DNA of 6,502 nucleotides from Clostridia bacterium (GCA_017414725.1 JAFQKZ010000034.1:1-6502); one strand, 5' to 3'. Shown: positions 1 through 5,998, numbered from the stretch's first letter. Program-made: numbers and translations. The notes: a model not told the origin generated them from the letters alone.

Positions 1-208
1 CGAAGAATCCAGAACCTTTTATTGCTTTGGCATTATTTTGTTTCGTGGGATTTTTTCCCGCGTCTTTAGTCGAAAGTTTCGGATAAGCTTTTTCATTACC
101 AATAGGCTTAGAATTATTTTCTAATATTTCACCGCCCAAAACGTTTGGCGCTACCATAATACCTGAAAGAGCTAGTAACCCTAATCTTTTTAATACTTTC
201 TGTTTCAT
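1..208 (-). CDS. Exported protein of unknown function, N-terminal part (runs off left edge)
   Basis: The window holds the first 69 codons; the 3' end lies beyond position 1. The start is an ATG at 206-208 read on the minus strand, with a GGAGGA-type ribosome binding site at 217-222, 8 nt upstream. The protein begins MKQKVLKRLGLLALSGIM, a typical signal peptide: basic N-terminus, then a hydrophobic stretch at about residues 9-19. A plausible signal peptidase I site follows V-L-G at residues 23-25. There is no cysteine, so this is not a lipoprotein. The remaining visible residues (about 27-69) are hydrophilic and rich in Lys, Asn, Pro and Gly, as in the disordered N-terminal part of a secreted or wall-associated protein. 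I do not recognise the family. It has its own strong promoter (256-284), so it is probably not co-transcribed with spmAB. Confidence 0.8.
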   Translation of the reverse strand, partial: MKQKVLKRLGLLALSGIMVAPNVLGGEILENNSKPIGNEKAYPKLSTKDAGKNPTKQNNAKAIKGSGFF

Positions 209-255
209 TTAAGAAATCCTCCAGATTTTTTAACTTTATTTTCTATTGTGATTTT

Positions 256-284
256 ATTATATAAAATATATTTTTATTTGTCAA
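256..284 (-). promoter_or_regulatory. Sigma-A promoter of the exported-protein gene
   Basis: Read on the minus strand, TTGACA (279-284) and TATAAT (256-261) both match consensus exactly and are separated by 17 bp. The -10 box lies about 47 nt upstream of the start codon at 208, with the ribosome binding site between. An inverted repeat at 325-340 lies upstream of the -35 box. Confidence 0.85.
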
Positions 285-324
285 TAGTTTTTTGAAGAAA
301 TTTTGAAAGTTATAGTTATACAAA

Positions 325-340
325 ATACTATCTATAGTAT
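325..340. promoter_or_regulatory. Inverted repeat upstream of the promoter, possible operator
   Basis: ATACTAT-CT-ATAGTAT is a perfect 7-bp inverted repeat with a 2-nt spacer. It lies about 40 bp upstream of the -35 box at 279-284, where an activator could bind. In sequence this AT-rich, a chance palindrome is possible. No regulator is encoded nearby. Confidence 0.25.
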
Positions 341-411
341 AATTCTCTATAATTTTTTGTGTGTTCAAAATTTAGTTAATAACTCTCTCTTCTAAAAGCT
401 GAGTTTTGTTC

Positions 412-501
412 TTATGATGTTTTGCTGTCTTTAAAATCTTTGTTCTTACTTTCAATAAATTTTCTCTTGCTAAACTTCGCTTCAAATAACTTAAACATCA
501 T
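412..501 (-). CDS. Possible 29-residue basic peptide, or remnant of a lost gene
   Basis: On the minus strand ATGATG at 496-501 is preceded by AAGGAG about 10 nt upstream and opens a frame of 29 codons. The product, MMFKLFEAKFSKRKF followed by a Lys/Ser/Asp-rich tail, is basic and has no recognisable domain. The start overlaps the end of another unstarted frame (491-568), which reads as a charged Glu/Lys-rich tail ending in EKEQDDV. The arrangement resembles either a translationally coupled small gene or a frameshifted leftover of a larger one. It lies 62 nt downstream of spmB and could ride on that transcript. Chance is a serious alternative at this length. Confidence 0.2.
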   Translation of the reverse strand: MMFKLFEAKFSKRKFIESKNKDFKDSKTS

Positions 502-563
502 CTTGCTCTTTCTCCTTTTTTACCTTAGCCACCTCCGCCTCAACCTTTATGGGGACTTCCGTG

Positions 564-1103
564 TTAATTTAATAATAATTTTAATATTACATACGACATA
601 ATCATAGCTATAAAATCTGCTGTTAGAGCACTTGTAAGAGCATGTCGCGAATTTTTTATATTTACTGCACCGAAATATACCGTTAGGGTATAAAAAGTAG
701 TTTCTGTCGAGCCGGACATTATAGAAGCCAACTTACCAATAAAGCTATCCGGATTATAATTTTTTAAGATATTATCTAGAATCGCTATGGAACCGCTTCC
801 GGAAATTGGTCTTATAAGTCCTAAAGATACCACTTCAGGAGGGAAATCTGTAAATTTCAAAATAGGAGATATAAAATTTATGAATATATCTAAAGTCCCT
901 GAACTTGTAAGCATATTTATAGCTAATATTAGACCGATTAAAGACGGTGCGATAGATACAGTAGATTTTATACCCTCTAAAGCTCCGGATAAAAAAACAT
1001 CAAAAATTTTGATTTTATTTATTATTCCGGAAACTATGATTATAAATATAATTATCGGTAAAATATAATACCCAATGTTACTTATGTTTATTATGTTTTT
1101 CAC
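564..1103 (-). CDS. spmB: Spore maturation protein B
   Basis: Integral membrane protein of 179 residues (B. subtilis SpmB has 178) from the nucleoside-recognition/Gate-domain family. With SpmA it is needed for full dehydration of the spore core and hence heat resistance; the transported substrate is not established. Recognisable family blocks are RPISGSGS at residues 98-105, PDSFIG at 118-123, GSTETTFY at 131-138 and YFGAV at 143-147. Hydrophobic membrane segments lie at about 12-30, 47-68 and 158-176. Translation starts at a GTG (1101-1103) inside the last codons of spmA, a 26-nt overlap. This start aligns with the N-terminus of known SpmB, and I see no strong ribosome binding site, so translational coupling to spmA is likely. 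Family assignment is confident; the exact start is slightly less so. Confidence 0.95.
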   Translation of the reverse strand: MKNIINISNIGYYILPIIIFIIIVSGIINKIKIFDVFLSGALEGIKSTVSIAPSLIGLILAINMLTSSGTLDIFINFISPILKFTDFPPEVVSLGLIRPISGSGSIAILDNILKNYNPDSFIGKLASIMSGSTETTFYTLTVYFGAVNIKNSRHALTSALTADFIAMIMSYVILKLLLN

Positions 1104-1674
1104 CTATTTTTTCAAAAATTTTAGTTATAATAACTCCGGAAACAAGTACGATACTCGATACGATCCACAAATATGGAAGTATCTCAAAAGTGTTACCGGA
1201 ATTATATTTTTGTCTTAAAATAATTAAAGTTGTCGGTATAATCTGTATAGAAGCAGTATTTATAACTACGAACATTATCATGCTGTTGGTAGCATAATTT
1301 GAATTGTTATTTAATTTTTTTAATTCTTTCATTGCTTGTATTCCAAATGGAGTAGCGGCATTCCCTAAACCTAAAAGATTTGCAGTAATATTCATACAAA
1401 TAGATTTGTTTGCATTACTATTACTTGGGACATCGGGGAATAAAAATTTTGTTATTGGAGAAAATAATTTAGACAAAATATTTGTCAAACCTGATTTTTC
1501 TGCGATTTGCATTAGACCTGTCCAAAGAGCCATCATCCCAATAATAGAAATAATTAAAGATATACTATCAGATGTACTATTTATAATACTATTCGAAAGC
1601 TCCTTGACACGACCCGTAACAAACGCCGATATCACACTAATAGCAACAATAAATCCCCAAATAAAATTCAGCAT
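1078..1674 (-). CDS. spmA: Spore maturation protein A
   Basis: Membrane protein of 198 residues (B. subtilis SpmA has about 196), first gene of the spmA-spmB operon. Like SpmB it belongs to the nucleoside-recognition/Gate family and acts during sporulation in spore-core dehydration. The signature is N95-ITANLLGLGNAATPFG-111, the most conserved block of SpmA, followed by basic AMKELKKLN. Earlier landmarks are the GLMQIAEKSG block at about 53-62 and LFPDVPS at 78-84. Hydrophobic segments lie at about 3-20, 36-56, 128-152 and 165-185; the C-terminus is Lys/His-rich. The ATG at 1674 has a modest AGGG 10 nt upstream and matches the family N-terminus. In B. subtilis the operon is driven by sporulation factor sigma-E; I could not identify a convincing sigma-E site here. 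A weak sigma-A-like pair (TTCTGA 1783-1788, TATAAT 1760-1765, 17-bp spacer, minus) lies upstream. Confidence 0.96.
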   Translation of the reverse strand: MLNFIWGFIVAISVISAFVTGRVKELSNSIINSTSDSISLIISIIGMMALWTGLMQIAEKSGLTNILSKLFSPITKFLFPDVPSNSNANKSICMNITANLLGLGNAATPFGIQAMKELKKLNNNSNYATNSMIMFVVINTASIQIIPTTLIILRQKYNSGNTFEILPYLWIVSSIVLVSGVIITKIFEKIGEKHNKHK

Positions 1675-1891
1675 ATATCTACGACCCTAATATAATTTTT
1701 ATGCAAAAATATACATTTATTTTCGCGTGTATAATAATATTTATATATACAATTTAGGTATTATACACATCTGGATCACATTTCAGAAAATTGATAATTG
1801 AATTCAATAAACGTTAGATCTGTTCTGAACCTACAATTTAAAACTATAGAAACTGCAAATAGAAGAATTTTTAAGAAAACGATTACGAAAT

Positions 1892-1934
1892 TTGTTACAA
1901 GACACTAGTTAGTTGTTTTAGTGTCACATAACAA
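1892..1934. repeat. Imperfect inverted repeat capable of a 13-bp hairpin
   Basis: Outer arms TTGTTA (1892-1897) and TAACAA (1929-1934), plus inner arms GACACTA (1901-1907) and TAGTGTC (1919-1925), pair around an 11-nt loop with a symmetrical 3x3 internal bulge. No T run follows on either strand, so it is not an ordinary intrinsic terminator. It may be a structured RNA element, a protein site, or the remains of a rearrangement. Confidence 0.45.
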
Positions 1935-1962
1935 CAAGATATTAATAAATGAGTTGATGTAC

Positions 1963-2059
1963 GATTCTTCAAAATTTCGAATAAAACAGTAGGTACAAAT
2001 GTTAGTACCAGAGATATCAAATATAAATTTACAGGTAAAAATTCTATGCCAAGGAAATA
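1963..2059 (-). pseudogene. Decayed second copy of the calcium ATPase 3' end
   Basis: These 97 bp align without gaps to 3147-3243, inside the 3' end of the intact ATPase gene, with about 86 identical positions and a constant offset of 1184 bp. Read on the minus strand in the matching frame, 32 codons give YFLGIEFLPVNLYLISL and so on to FEILKN. This is identical to the ATPase C-terminal helix M10 at 28 of 32 residues. The rest of the gene is absent: the similarity stops at about 2060, and past the C-terminal side the frame diverges from the ATPase ending. This is a fragment left by duplication and deletion, not a working gene. Confidence 0.85.
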
Positions 2060-2069
2060 ATTATTCAGG

Positions 2070-2103
2070 CTCCGGTCGAGAGAATGTCTCCGTTGGAGTT
2101 TTT
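2070..2103 (+). terminator. Orphan rho-independent terminator
   Basis: Arms 2070-2081 and 2087-2098 pair over 12 positions with one C-C mismatch and three G-U pairs around the loop GAATG. The first four pairs are CTCC with GGAG, and TTTTTG follows directly on the plus strand. No plus-strand gene lies upstream (the nearest neighbour, spmA, points away). It therefore ends either an unannotated non-coding transcript or a gene that has been lost. It also shields the thioredoxin promoter from readthrough. Confidence 0.7.
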
Positions 2104-2143
2104 GTTATTATCTCTGGCTTTTATAAAAATATAACAAAAAATA

Positions 2144-2172
2144 TTGATAAAAAACACAAATATATGTAATAT
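2144..2172 (+). promoter_or_regulatory. Probable sigma-A promoter of the thioredoxin gene
   Basis: TTGATA (2144-2149, five of six consensus bases) is followed after 17 bp by TAATAT (2167-2172, four of six). It lies about 70 nt upstream of the start codon and just after the orphan terminator, so the leader would include the hairpin at 2178-2207. Confidence 0.5.
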
Positions 2173-2177
2173 TGATA

Positions 2178-2207
2178 TATCTTCGTGAAATAGCTATCGT
2201 GAAGATA
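2178..2207 (+). promoter_or_regulatory. Leader hairpin upstream of the thioredoxin gene
   Basis: TATCTTCGTG (2178-2187) pairs with CGTGAAGATA (2198-2207) over 10 bp with two G-U pairs. The 10-nt loop contains the self-complementary octamer ATAGCTAT (2190-2197). It lies close to the predicted transcription start and about 35 nt before the start codon. It could stabilise the mRNA 5' end or be an operator; it has no T run and is not a terminator. Confidence 0.45.
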
Positions 2208-2242
2208 ATAAAAAATATTTTAATTCAAAGGAGAGATGTCAG

Positions 2243-3037
2243 ATGATTATACAGGAAAATCCAGATAAATTAGAAGTAGAAAATCCGCAAGAAGAAATAA
2301 AAAATTCAAAATTACCAGTTTTAGTAAGTTGTTTAGTTGAAGATTGCCCGCTTTGTAAGATACTCTCGCCAATTATAGAAAGTGTAGCGGAAAAGAATGC
2401 TGAAAAAGTAAAAGTTATAAAAGTTGATATTGATAAACATAAAGACTTTTCGGATAAATATGGTGCTCGTTCTGCACCAGCTTTCCTTGCCTTTTCAGAT
2501 GGTAGCTTGATTTCTGAAAGTGATGAAAATAATTCTGCAAACGAACTTATTTCCAGTGTCGCATCGGAAATTTCCGCTGAGTTTTGGGCTAAGCTTAACT
2601 CTAAAGTTGATAATTCCAACGATTTGCTTAAGAGTTCATTGGAAGTAACAGATCCTGCTGCAGAAATCGCGAATTCAGAATTGCCTGTTTTAGTAGACTG
2701 TTTCGCTACGTGGTGTCCGCCATGCAAAATGTTATCTCCGGTTGTAGAACATATCGCGGAAAAATATGCGAATAAAATAAAAGTTATAAAAGTTGATATT
2801 GATCAACATGAAGACTTCTCAGAAAAATACGATATTCAGTCTGTACCTACTTTGCTTTTCTTTTCAGGTGGCGAGTTAGTAAAAACAGAAACTGGATTTA
2901 AAGACACCAAGAAGCTTTCTGATATTATAAATGAAGTTTTAAACACGTATGGTGATACAATGAATTCTGAAATTAATGATTCGTCGGAAGCTCAACTTCT
3001 AAATAACACTGATACTCGGACAGATATTACTAATTAA
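2243..3037 (+). CDS. Tandem two-domain thioredoxin
   Basis: Protein of 264 residues with two thioredoxin folds in tandem and no signal peptide, so a cytosolic disulfide oxidoreductase. The repeat unit is exactly 123 residues: residues 10-90 align ungapped to 133-213 with about 48 of 81 identities. Domain 1 has C35-P-L-C38 and cis-Pro79 (SAPAF). Domain 2 has W157-C158-P-P-C161 and cis-Pro202 (SVPT). Domain 2 keeps the buried Asp (D152) and the Trp before the active site. Domain 1 has Ser29 and Asp34 at those positions, suggesting altered redox behaviour. Both domains carry an extra cysteine (C30, C153) where E. coli thioredoxin has Phe27. The tail after about residue 237 is Asn/Ser/Asp/Thr-rich and probably disordered. 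Start ATG 2243 has AAAGGAGAG about 8 nt upstream; an earlier ATG at 2236 is out of frame and stops after ten codons. The gene is monocistronic and converges on the ATPase gene. Confidence 0.92.
   Translation: MIIQENPDKLEVENPQEEIKNSKLPVLVSCLVEDCPLCKILSPIIESVAEKNAEKVKVIKVDIDKHKDFSDKYGARSAPAFLAFSDGSLISESDENNSANELISSVASEISAEFWAKLNSKVDNSNDLLKSSLEVTDPAAEIANSELPVLVDCFATWCPPCKMLSPVVEHIAEKYANKIKVIKVDIDQHEDFSEKYDIQSVPTLLFFSGGELVKTETGFKDTKKLSDIINEVLNTYGDTMNSEINDSSEAQLLNNTDTRTDITN
2410..2803 (+). repeat. Internal direct repeat within the thioredoxin gene (25-bp identical cores)
   Basis: An identical 25-nt stretch encoding K-V-I-K-V-D-I-D occurs at 2410-2434 and 2779-2803, 369 bp (123 codons) apart and in the same frame. 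It is the best conserved DNA of the two thioredoxin domains and points to an in-gene tandem duplication, possibly kept alike by gene conversion. Recombination between the cores would leave a single-domain, in-frame thioredoxin. Confidence 0.85.
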
Positions 3038-3064
3038 ACAAAAAATAATTAGTTTATAAATAAT

Positions 3065-3108
3065 AAACAGGTTGATGTAAGATTTTTCAAAACATCAACT
3101 TGTTTTTT
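3065..3108. terminator. Terminator shared by the convergent thioredoxin and ATPase genes
   Basis: Arms 3065-3078 and 3092-3105 pair over 14 bp with one G-U pair (core GGTTGATGT with ACATCAACT) around a 13-nt loop, followed by a T run ending at 3108 on the plus strand. It lies 28 nt after the thioredoxin stop. On the minus strand the same hairpin is followed by an A/T-rich stretch with several Ts, so it probably also ends the ATPase transcript, though less efficiently. Confidence 0.85.
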
Positions 3109-3129
3109 AATTTTTAATTATTTATAAAT

Positions 3130-5754
3130 TTATTTTATAATTTTGAGATTTTTTAGAATTTCAAATAATACAGTAGGTACAAATATTAGTCCCAGAGAAA
3201 TTAAATATAAATTTATAGGTAAAAATTCTATGCCAAAGAAATATTTGATAGGCGTGAATATAACTAAGAATATTAATAATATTGATATTAAACACGCGAA
3301 ATTCAAATTTTTGTTGTTAAAAACACCAGATTCAAATAGTGATTTGTTGGATTTCATGTTAAATGCCTGAATAGTCTGAGATAAAGAGAGTACTATAAAC
3401 GCCATAGACTGTCCGGTTTTTATATTGTTAGTATAATTCTCGCCTAACTTAAAACTTACGAGTGCCAAAATCGCAAACAATACACCCTGGAATATAATTT
3501 GAACTCCGTAATTATTTGAAAATATAGATTCGTGCTTTGAAACAGGTTTTCGAGACATGATGTCTTTTTCTACCGGTTCGGTTCCCAGAGCTATAGCCGG
3601 AAAACTGTCTGTTACTAAATTTATCCATAATAATTGTATAGAAATTAACGGAGTCTTGTGCCACAACAACATGCTCAAAAATACAGTGATTACTTCTCCT
3701 ATATTAGTTCCTAGTAAAAAACCTACAACTTTTTTGATATTTGAGTATATTCCGCGACCTTCTTTGACAGCATGAACTATGGTAGAAAAATTATCGTCAG
3801 TCAAGATCATGTCTGCGGCACCTTTGGCGACGTCTGTTCCTGTAATTCCCATAGCGCAACCTATGTCAGCAGCTTTGAGCGCCGGAGCATCGTTCACGCC
3901 GTCTCCTGTCATAGCGACAACTTGACCATTTCTTTGCCAGGCTTTTACTATACGAATTTTATTTTCAGGCGAAACTCTTGCATATACAGAAATTTTTGTA
4001 ACTTGTTTGTCTAAGTCAGAGTCACTTAATTTATCTAATTCTTTGCCTGTAATTGCTCTGTCACACTTTCTTAGGATTCCAAGTTCTCGAGCTATTGCAG
4101 AAGCTGTAGTAATATGATCTCCGGTAATCATAATAGGTTTTATTCCGGCTTTGCGACAAATTTCTACAGATTCTTTTACTTCAGGTCTTGGCGGGTCTAT
4201 CATACCTACAAGACCCATAAAATTTAAATTGTTTTCTAAAATTAGTTCCAGTTCGTCCGAATTTAAACTGTCAGGAATATAATCAAGTTCTTTATATGCT
4301 ACAGCTAATACTCTCAGAGCACTATTAGTCATTTCTTCGACTGCTATATTAGCTTTTTCGAAATCTCCTGAAATACATTTTGAAGTTATAATATCATAAG
4401 CACCTTTGACTATTACTATATTTTTATTATTTATTTTATTTACAGTAGTCATAAGTTTTCTGTTTGAATCAAACGGAATTTCTTTGATTCTCGGGAATTT
4501 ACAAGTTATATCTTGTTTAATAATATTATTTTTATATGCAGCAGAAATAATACACGTTTCAGTTGGGTCTCCGATATGTTTTTCTTTGTTATTTTCAAAA
4601 ATTATATTTCCGTCACAGCACAAAACACTGTACATTAATAATTCTCGGGCTTCCTGGGAATTTTTTGAGCTAACTAATTCTATACTATGATTTTTTTCCG
4701 TATATATTTTTGTTAAAGTCATTTTGTTCTGAGTAAGAGTGCCGGTTTTGTCAGAGCATATTACAGAAGCACTTCCCAGGGTTTCAACAGCAGGCAATTT
4801 TCTAATTAAAGCATGTTTTTTTACCATTCTTTGTACTCCCAGAGATAAAATAACCGTAACTATCGCCGGTAGCCCTTCAGGGATAGCAGAAACAGCCAGA
4901 GAAATAGAAGTAATCAAAATTTCTATTATATTTATACCGTTTAATAGTCCTACTACAAAGATTATTACACAGGCTAAAAGAGCAACAATTCCTAAATTTT
5001 TCCCTAGAGAACTCAATTTTTTTTGCAACGGAGTCTGAGTATTTTCTTCTTGATTTAACAACTTAGCTATTTTGCCCATTTCTGTATTTAGCCCTGTTTT
5101 TACTACTATTCCCAATGCATTTCCGTTTGTAATAACACAGCCTGAAAATAACATATTTTTGATATCACCTATAGAAGACTTGTGAGAAACTAAAATATCT
5201 GAATTTTTTTCTACAGGGACAGATTCTCCTGTGAGAGCACTCTCGTCACATTTTAAATTTATGCTTTTTAATAATCTAATATCTGCAGGGATCATATCAC
5301 CGGATTCAAGATATATAATATCTCCGGGAACCAAGTCTGTAGAATCTATAATTTTTTTAGTACCGTCTCTCAGAACTTTTACATTTTGAGTAGATAATTT
5401 TTTCAAAGCTTCGAGAGCACGTTCAGCTTTATTTTCTTGAATAACTCCAATAACAGAATTAATAATTACTATTAATAATATTAAAAACGGCTCGAAAATT
5501 TCTCCGGTTGTACTGATTTTCACAGCAAAAGAAACTATAGCTGCGATTATCAAACAAATTATAGTCATATCTTTAAATTGCCTAAAAAATTTTGTCATAA
5601 AACTAACTTTAGGCTTTTCGGGAAGAGTATTATAACCATGTTTTTCTATTAAATTATCAATATTTTTAGTTAACAAACCCGTTTGAGTATTTATATTAAA
5701 TTTATTTATTATCTCTTGAATATTTTGAGAATAAAAATTTCTATCTTCACTCAT
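3130..5754 (-). CDS. P-type calcium-transporting ATPase (type IIA, SERCA/PMR1-like)
   Basis: Complete 874-residue ion pump of the cytoplasmic membrane that should export Ca2+ using ATP. All catalytic motifs are intact: TGES at 175-178 (dephosphorylation), DKTGT at 335-339 with phosphorylated Asp335, KGA at 450-452 and F428 in the nucleotide domain, TGD at 544-546, and TGDGVNDAP from 616. Ten membrane helices are expected: M1-M2 about 61-106, M3-M4 254-300, M5-M6 675-723, M7-M10 748-868. Calcium ligands by alignment to SERCA are E293 in PEGLP (M4), N684 and E687 (M5), and N712, T715 and D716 (M6). The M8 Glu of SERCA appears to be Gln793, as in PMCA-type pumps. Length matches bacterial homologues. 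The start ATG at 5754 has AAAGGGG 9 nt upstream and its own promoter. Mn2+ transport is a less likely alternative. A 3' fragment of a second copy lies at 1963-2059. Confidence 0.96.
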   Translation of the reverse strand: MSEDRNFYSQNIQEIINKFNINTQTGLLTKNIDNLIEKHGYNTLPEKPKVSFMTKFFRQFKDMTIICLIIAAIVSFAVKISTTGEIFEPFLILLIVIINSVIGVIQENKAERALEALKKLSTQNVKVLRDGTKKIIDSTDLVPGDIIYLESGDMIPADIRLLKSINLKCDESALTGESVPVEKNSDILVSHKSSIGDIKNMLFSGCVITNGNALGIVVKTGLNTEMGKIAKLLNQEENTQTPLQKKLSSLGKNLGIVALLACVIIFVVGLLNGINIIEILITSISLAVSAIPEGLPAIVTVILSLGVQRMVKKHALIRKLPAVETLGSASVICSDKTGTLTQNKMTLTKIYTEKNHSIELVSSKNSQEARELLMYSVLCCDGNIIFENNKEKHIGDPTETCIISAAYKNNIIKQDITCKFPRIKEIPFDSNRKLMTTVNKINNKNIVIVKGAYDIITSKCISGDFEKANIAVEEMTNSALRVLAVAYKELDYIPDSLNSDELELILENNLNFMGLVGMIDPPRPEVKESVEICRKAGIKPIMITGDHITTASAIARELGILRKCDRAITGKELDKLSDSDLDKQVTKISVYARVSPENKIRIVKAWQRNGQVVAMTGDGVNDAPALKAADIGCAMGITGTDVAKGAADMILTDDNFSTIVHAVKEGRGIYSNIKKVVGFLLGTNIGEVITVFLSMLLWHKTPLISIQLLWINLVTDSFPAIALGTEPVEKDIMSRKPVSKHESIFSNNYGVQIIFQGVLFAILALVSFKLGENYTNNIKTGQSMAFIVLSLSQTIQAFNMKSNKSLFESGVFNNKNLNFACLISILLIFLVIFTPIKYFFGIEFLPINLYLISLGLIFVPTVLFEILKNLKIIK

Positions 5755-5802
5755 AAATCAAAACCCCTTTACAAAAAAATATATACTCAGATAATTATCA
5801 TA

Positions 5803-5831
5803 AGTATATATATAATTTTATTTATTGTCAA
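5803..5831 (-). promoter_or_regulatory. Sigma-A promoter of the calcium ATPase gene
   Basis: On the minus strand TTGACA (5826-5831, perfect) and TATACT (5803-5808, five of six) are separated by 17 bp. Transcription should start near 5796, giving a leader of about 42 nt. That is too short to hold a yybP-ykoY type riboswitch. Confidence 0.8.
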
Positions 5832-5998
5832 TAGAAAAAAATATAAAAATTATGAAAATTATACATAATAGTTCAATATAGCGATTTTGGCCGTTTTATA
5901 TGCAGTTTATTTGATCTGATTAAAATTCACAAAAAACTAGATTTTATACAGATTTTTTTATTGTTAGTGTAGAATTTTGTTTTTATTTAAAGAAAACA

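Larger units (their letters stand above)
209..563. other. Mostly non-coding interval between the exported-protein gene and spmB
   Basis: This stretch holds the promoter at 256-284, the inverted repeat at 325-340 and a doubtful 29-codon reading frame at 412-501 (minus). It also holds a GC-richer patch at about 510-560 that could be a gene remnant. I see no convincing terminator for the spmAB transcript here: no stable hairpin with a T run follows spmB on the minus strand. Confidence 0.6.
1675..2242. other. Gene-free interval between spmA and the thioredoxin gene
   Basis: No believable gene is present in 568 bp. The interval contains a 12-bp perfect palindrome ATTGAATTCAAT (1797-1808), a long hairpin (1892-1934), and a fragment resembling the left arm of the thioredoxin terminator (about 1951-1974). 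It also contains a decayed copy of the ATPase 3' end (1963-2059), an orphan terminator (2070-2103), and the thioredoxin promoter and leader hairpin (2144-2207). About 1690-1890 shows nothing else that I can interpret. Confidence 0.7.

Noticed and set aside
1760..1783. Sigma-A promoter for spmA (TTCTGA-17-TATAAT, minus strand)
   Set aside because: The -35 box matches only three of six positions, the DNA is AT-rich enough for chance TATAAT boxes, and the operon is expected to be sporulation-controlled; not listed as a feature.
1999..2169. A plus-strand frame of 56 codons (starting MLVPEISNIN) spanning the ATPase remnant and the orphan terminator
   Set aside because: It runs antisense to the recognisable ATPase fragment and straight through the terminator hairpin. 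It has no good ribosome binding site, and its sequence looks like no protein.
2239..2727. Long minus-strand frame opposite the thioredoxin gene
   Set aside because: Antisense shadow: Ser/Leu-rich translation, no ribosome binding site or promoter, while the plus strand encodes clear thioredoxin domains with catalytic cysteines.
1963..3243. The direct repeats around the thioredoxin gene as ends of a mobile element or attachment sites
   Set aside because: The repeat is ATPase coding sequence, there is no transposase or integrase, and the ends show no inverted repeats. Duplication plus deletion explains it better.
3143..5038. Several plus-strand frames of 70-100 codons inside the ATPase gene
   Set aside because: All lie opposite a fully conserved ATPase frame and lack ribosome binding sites and recognisable products.
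5755..5800. A yybP-ykoY (Mn2+) riboswitch before the P-type ATPase
   Set aside because: This element often precedes cation pumps, but the predicted leader is only about 42 nt, AT-rich and without the conserved loops.
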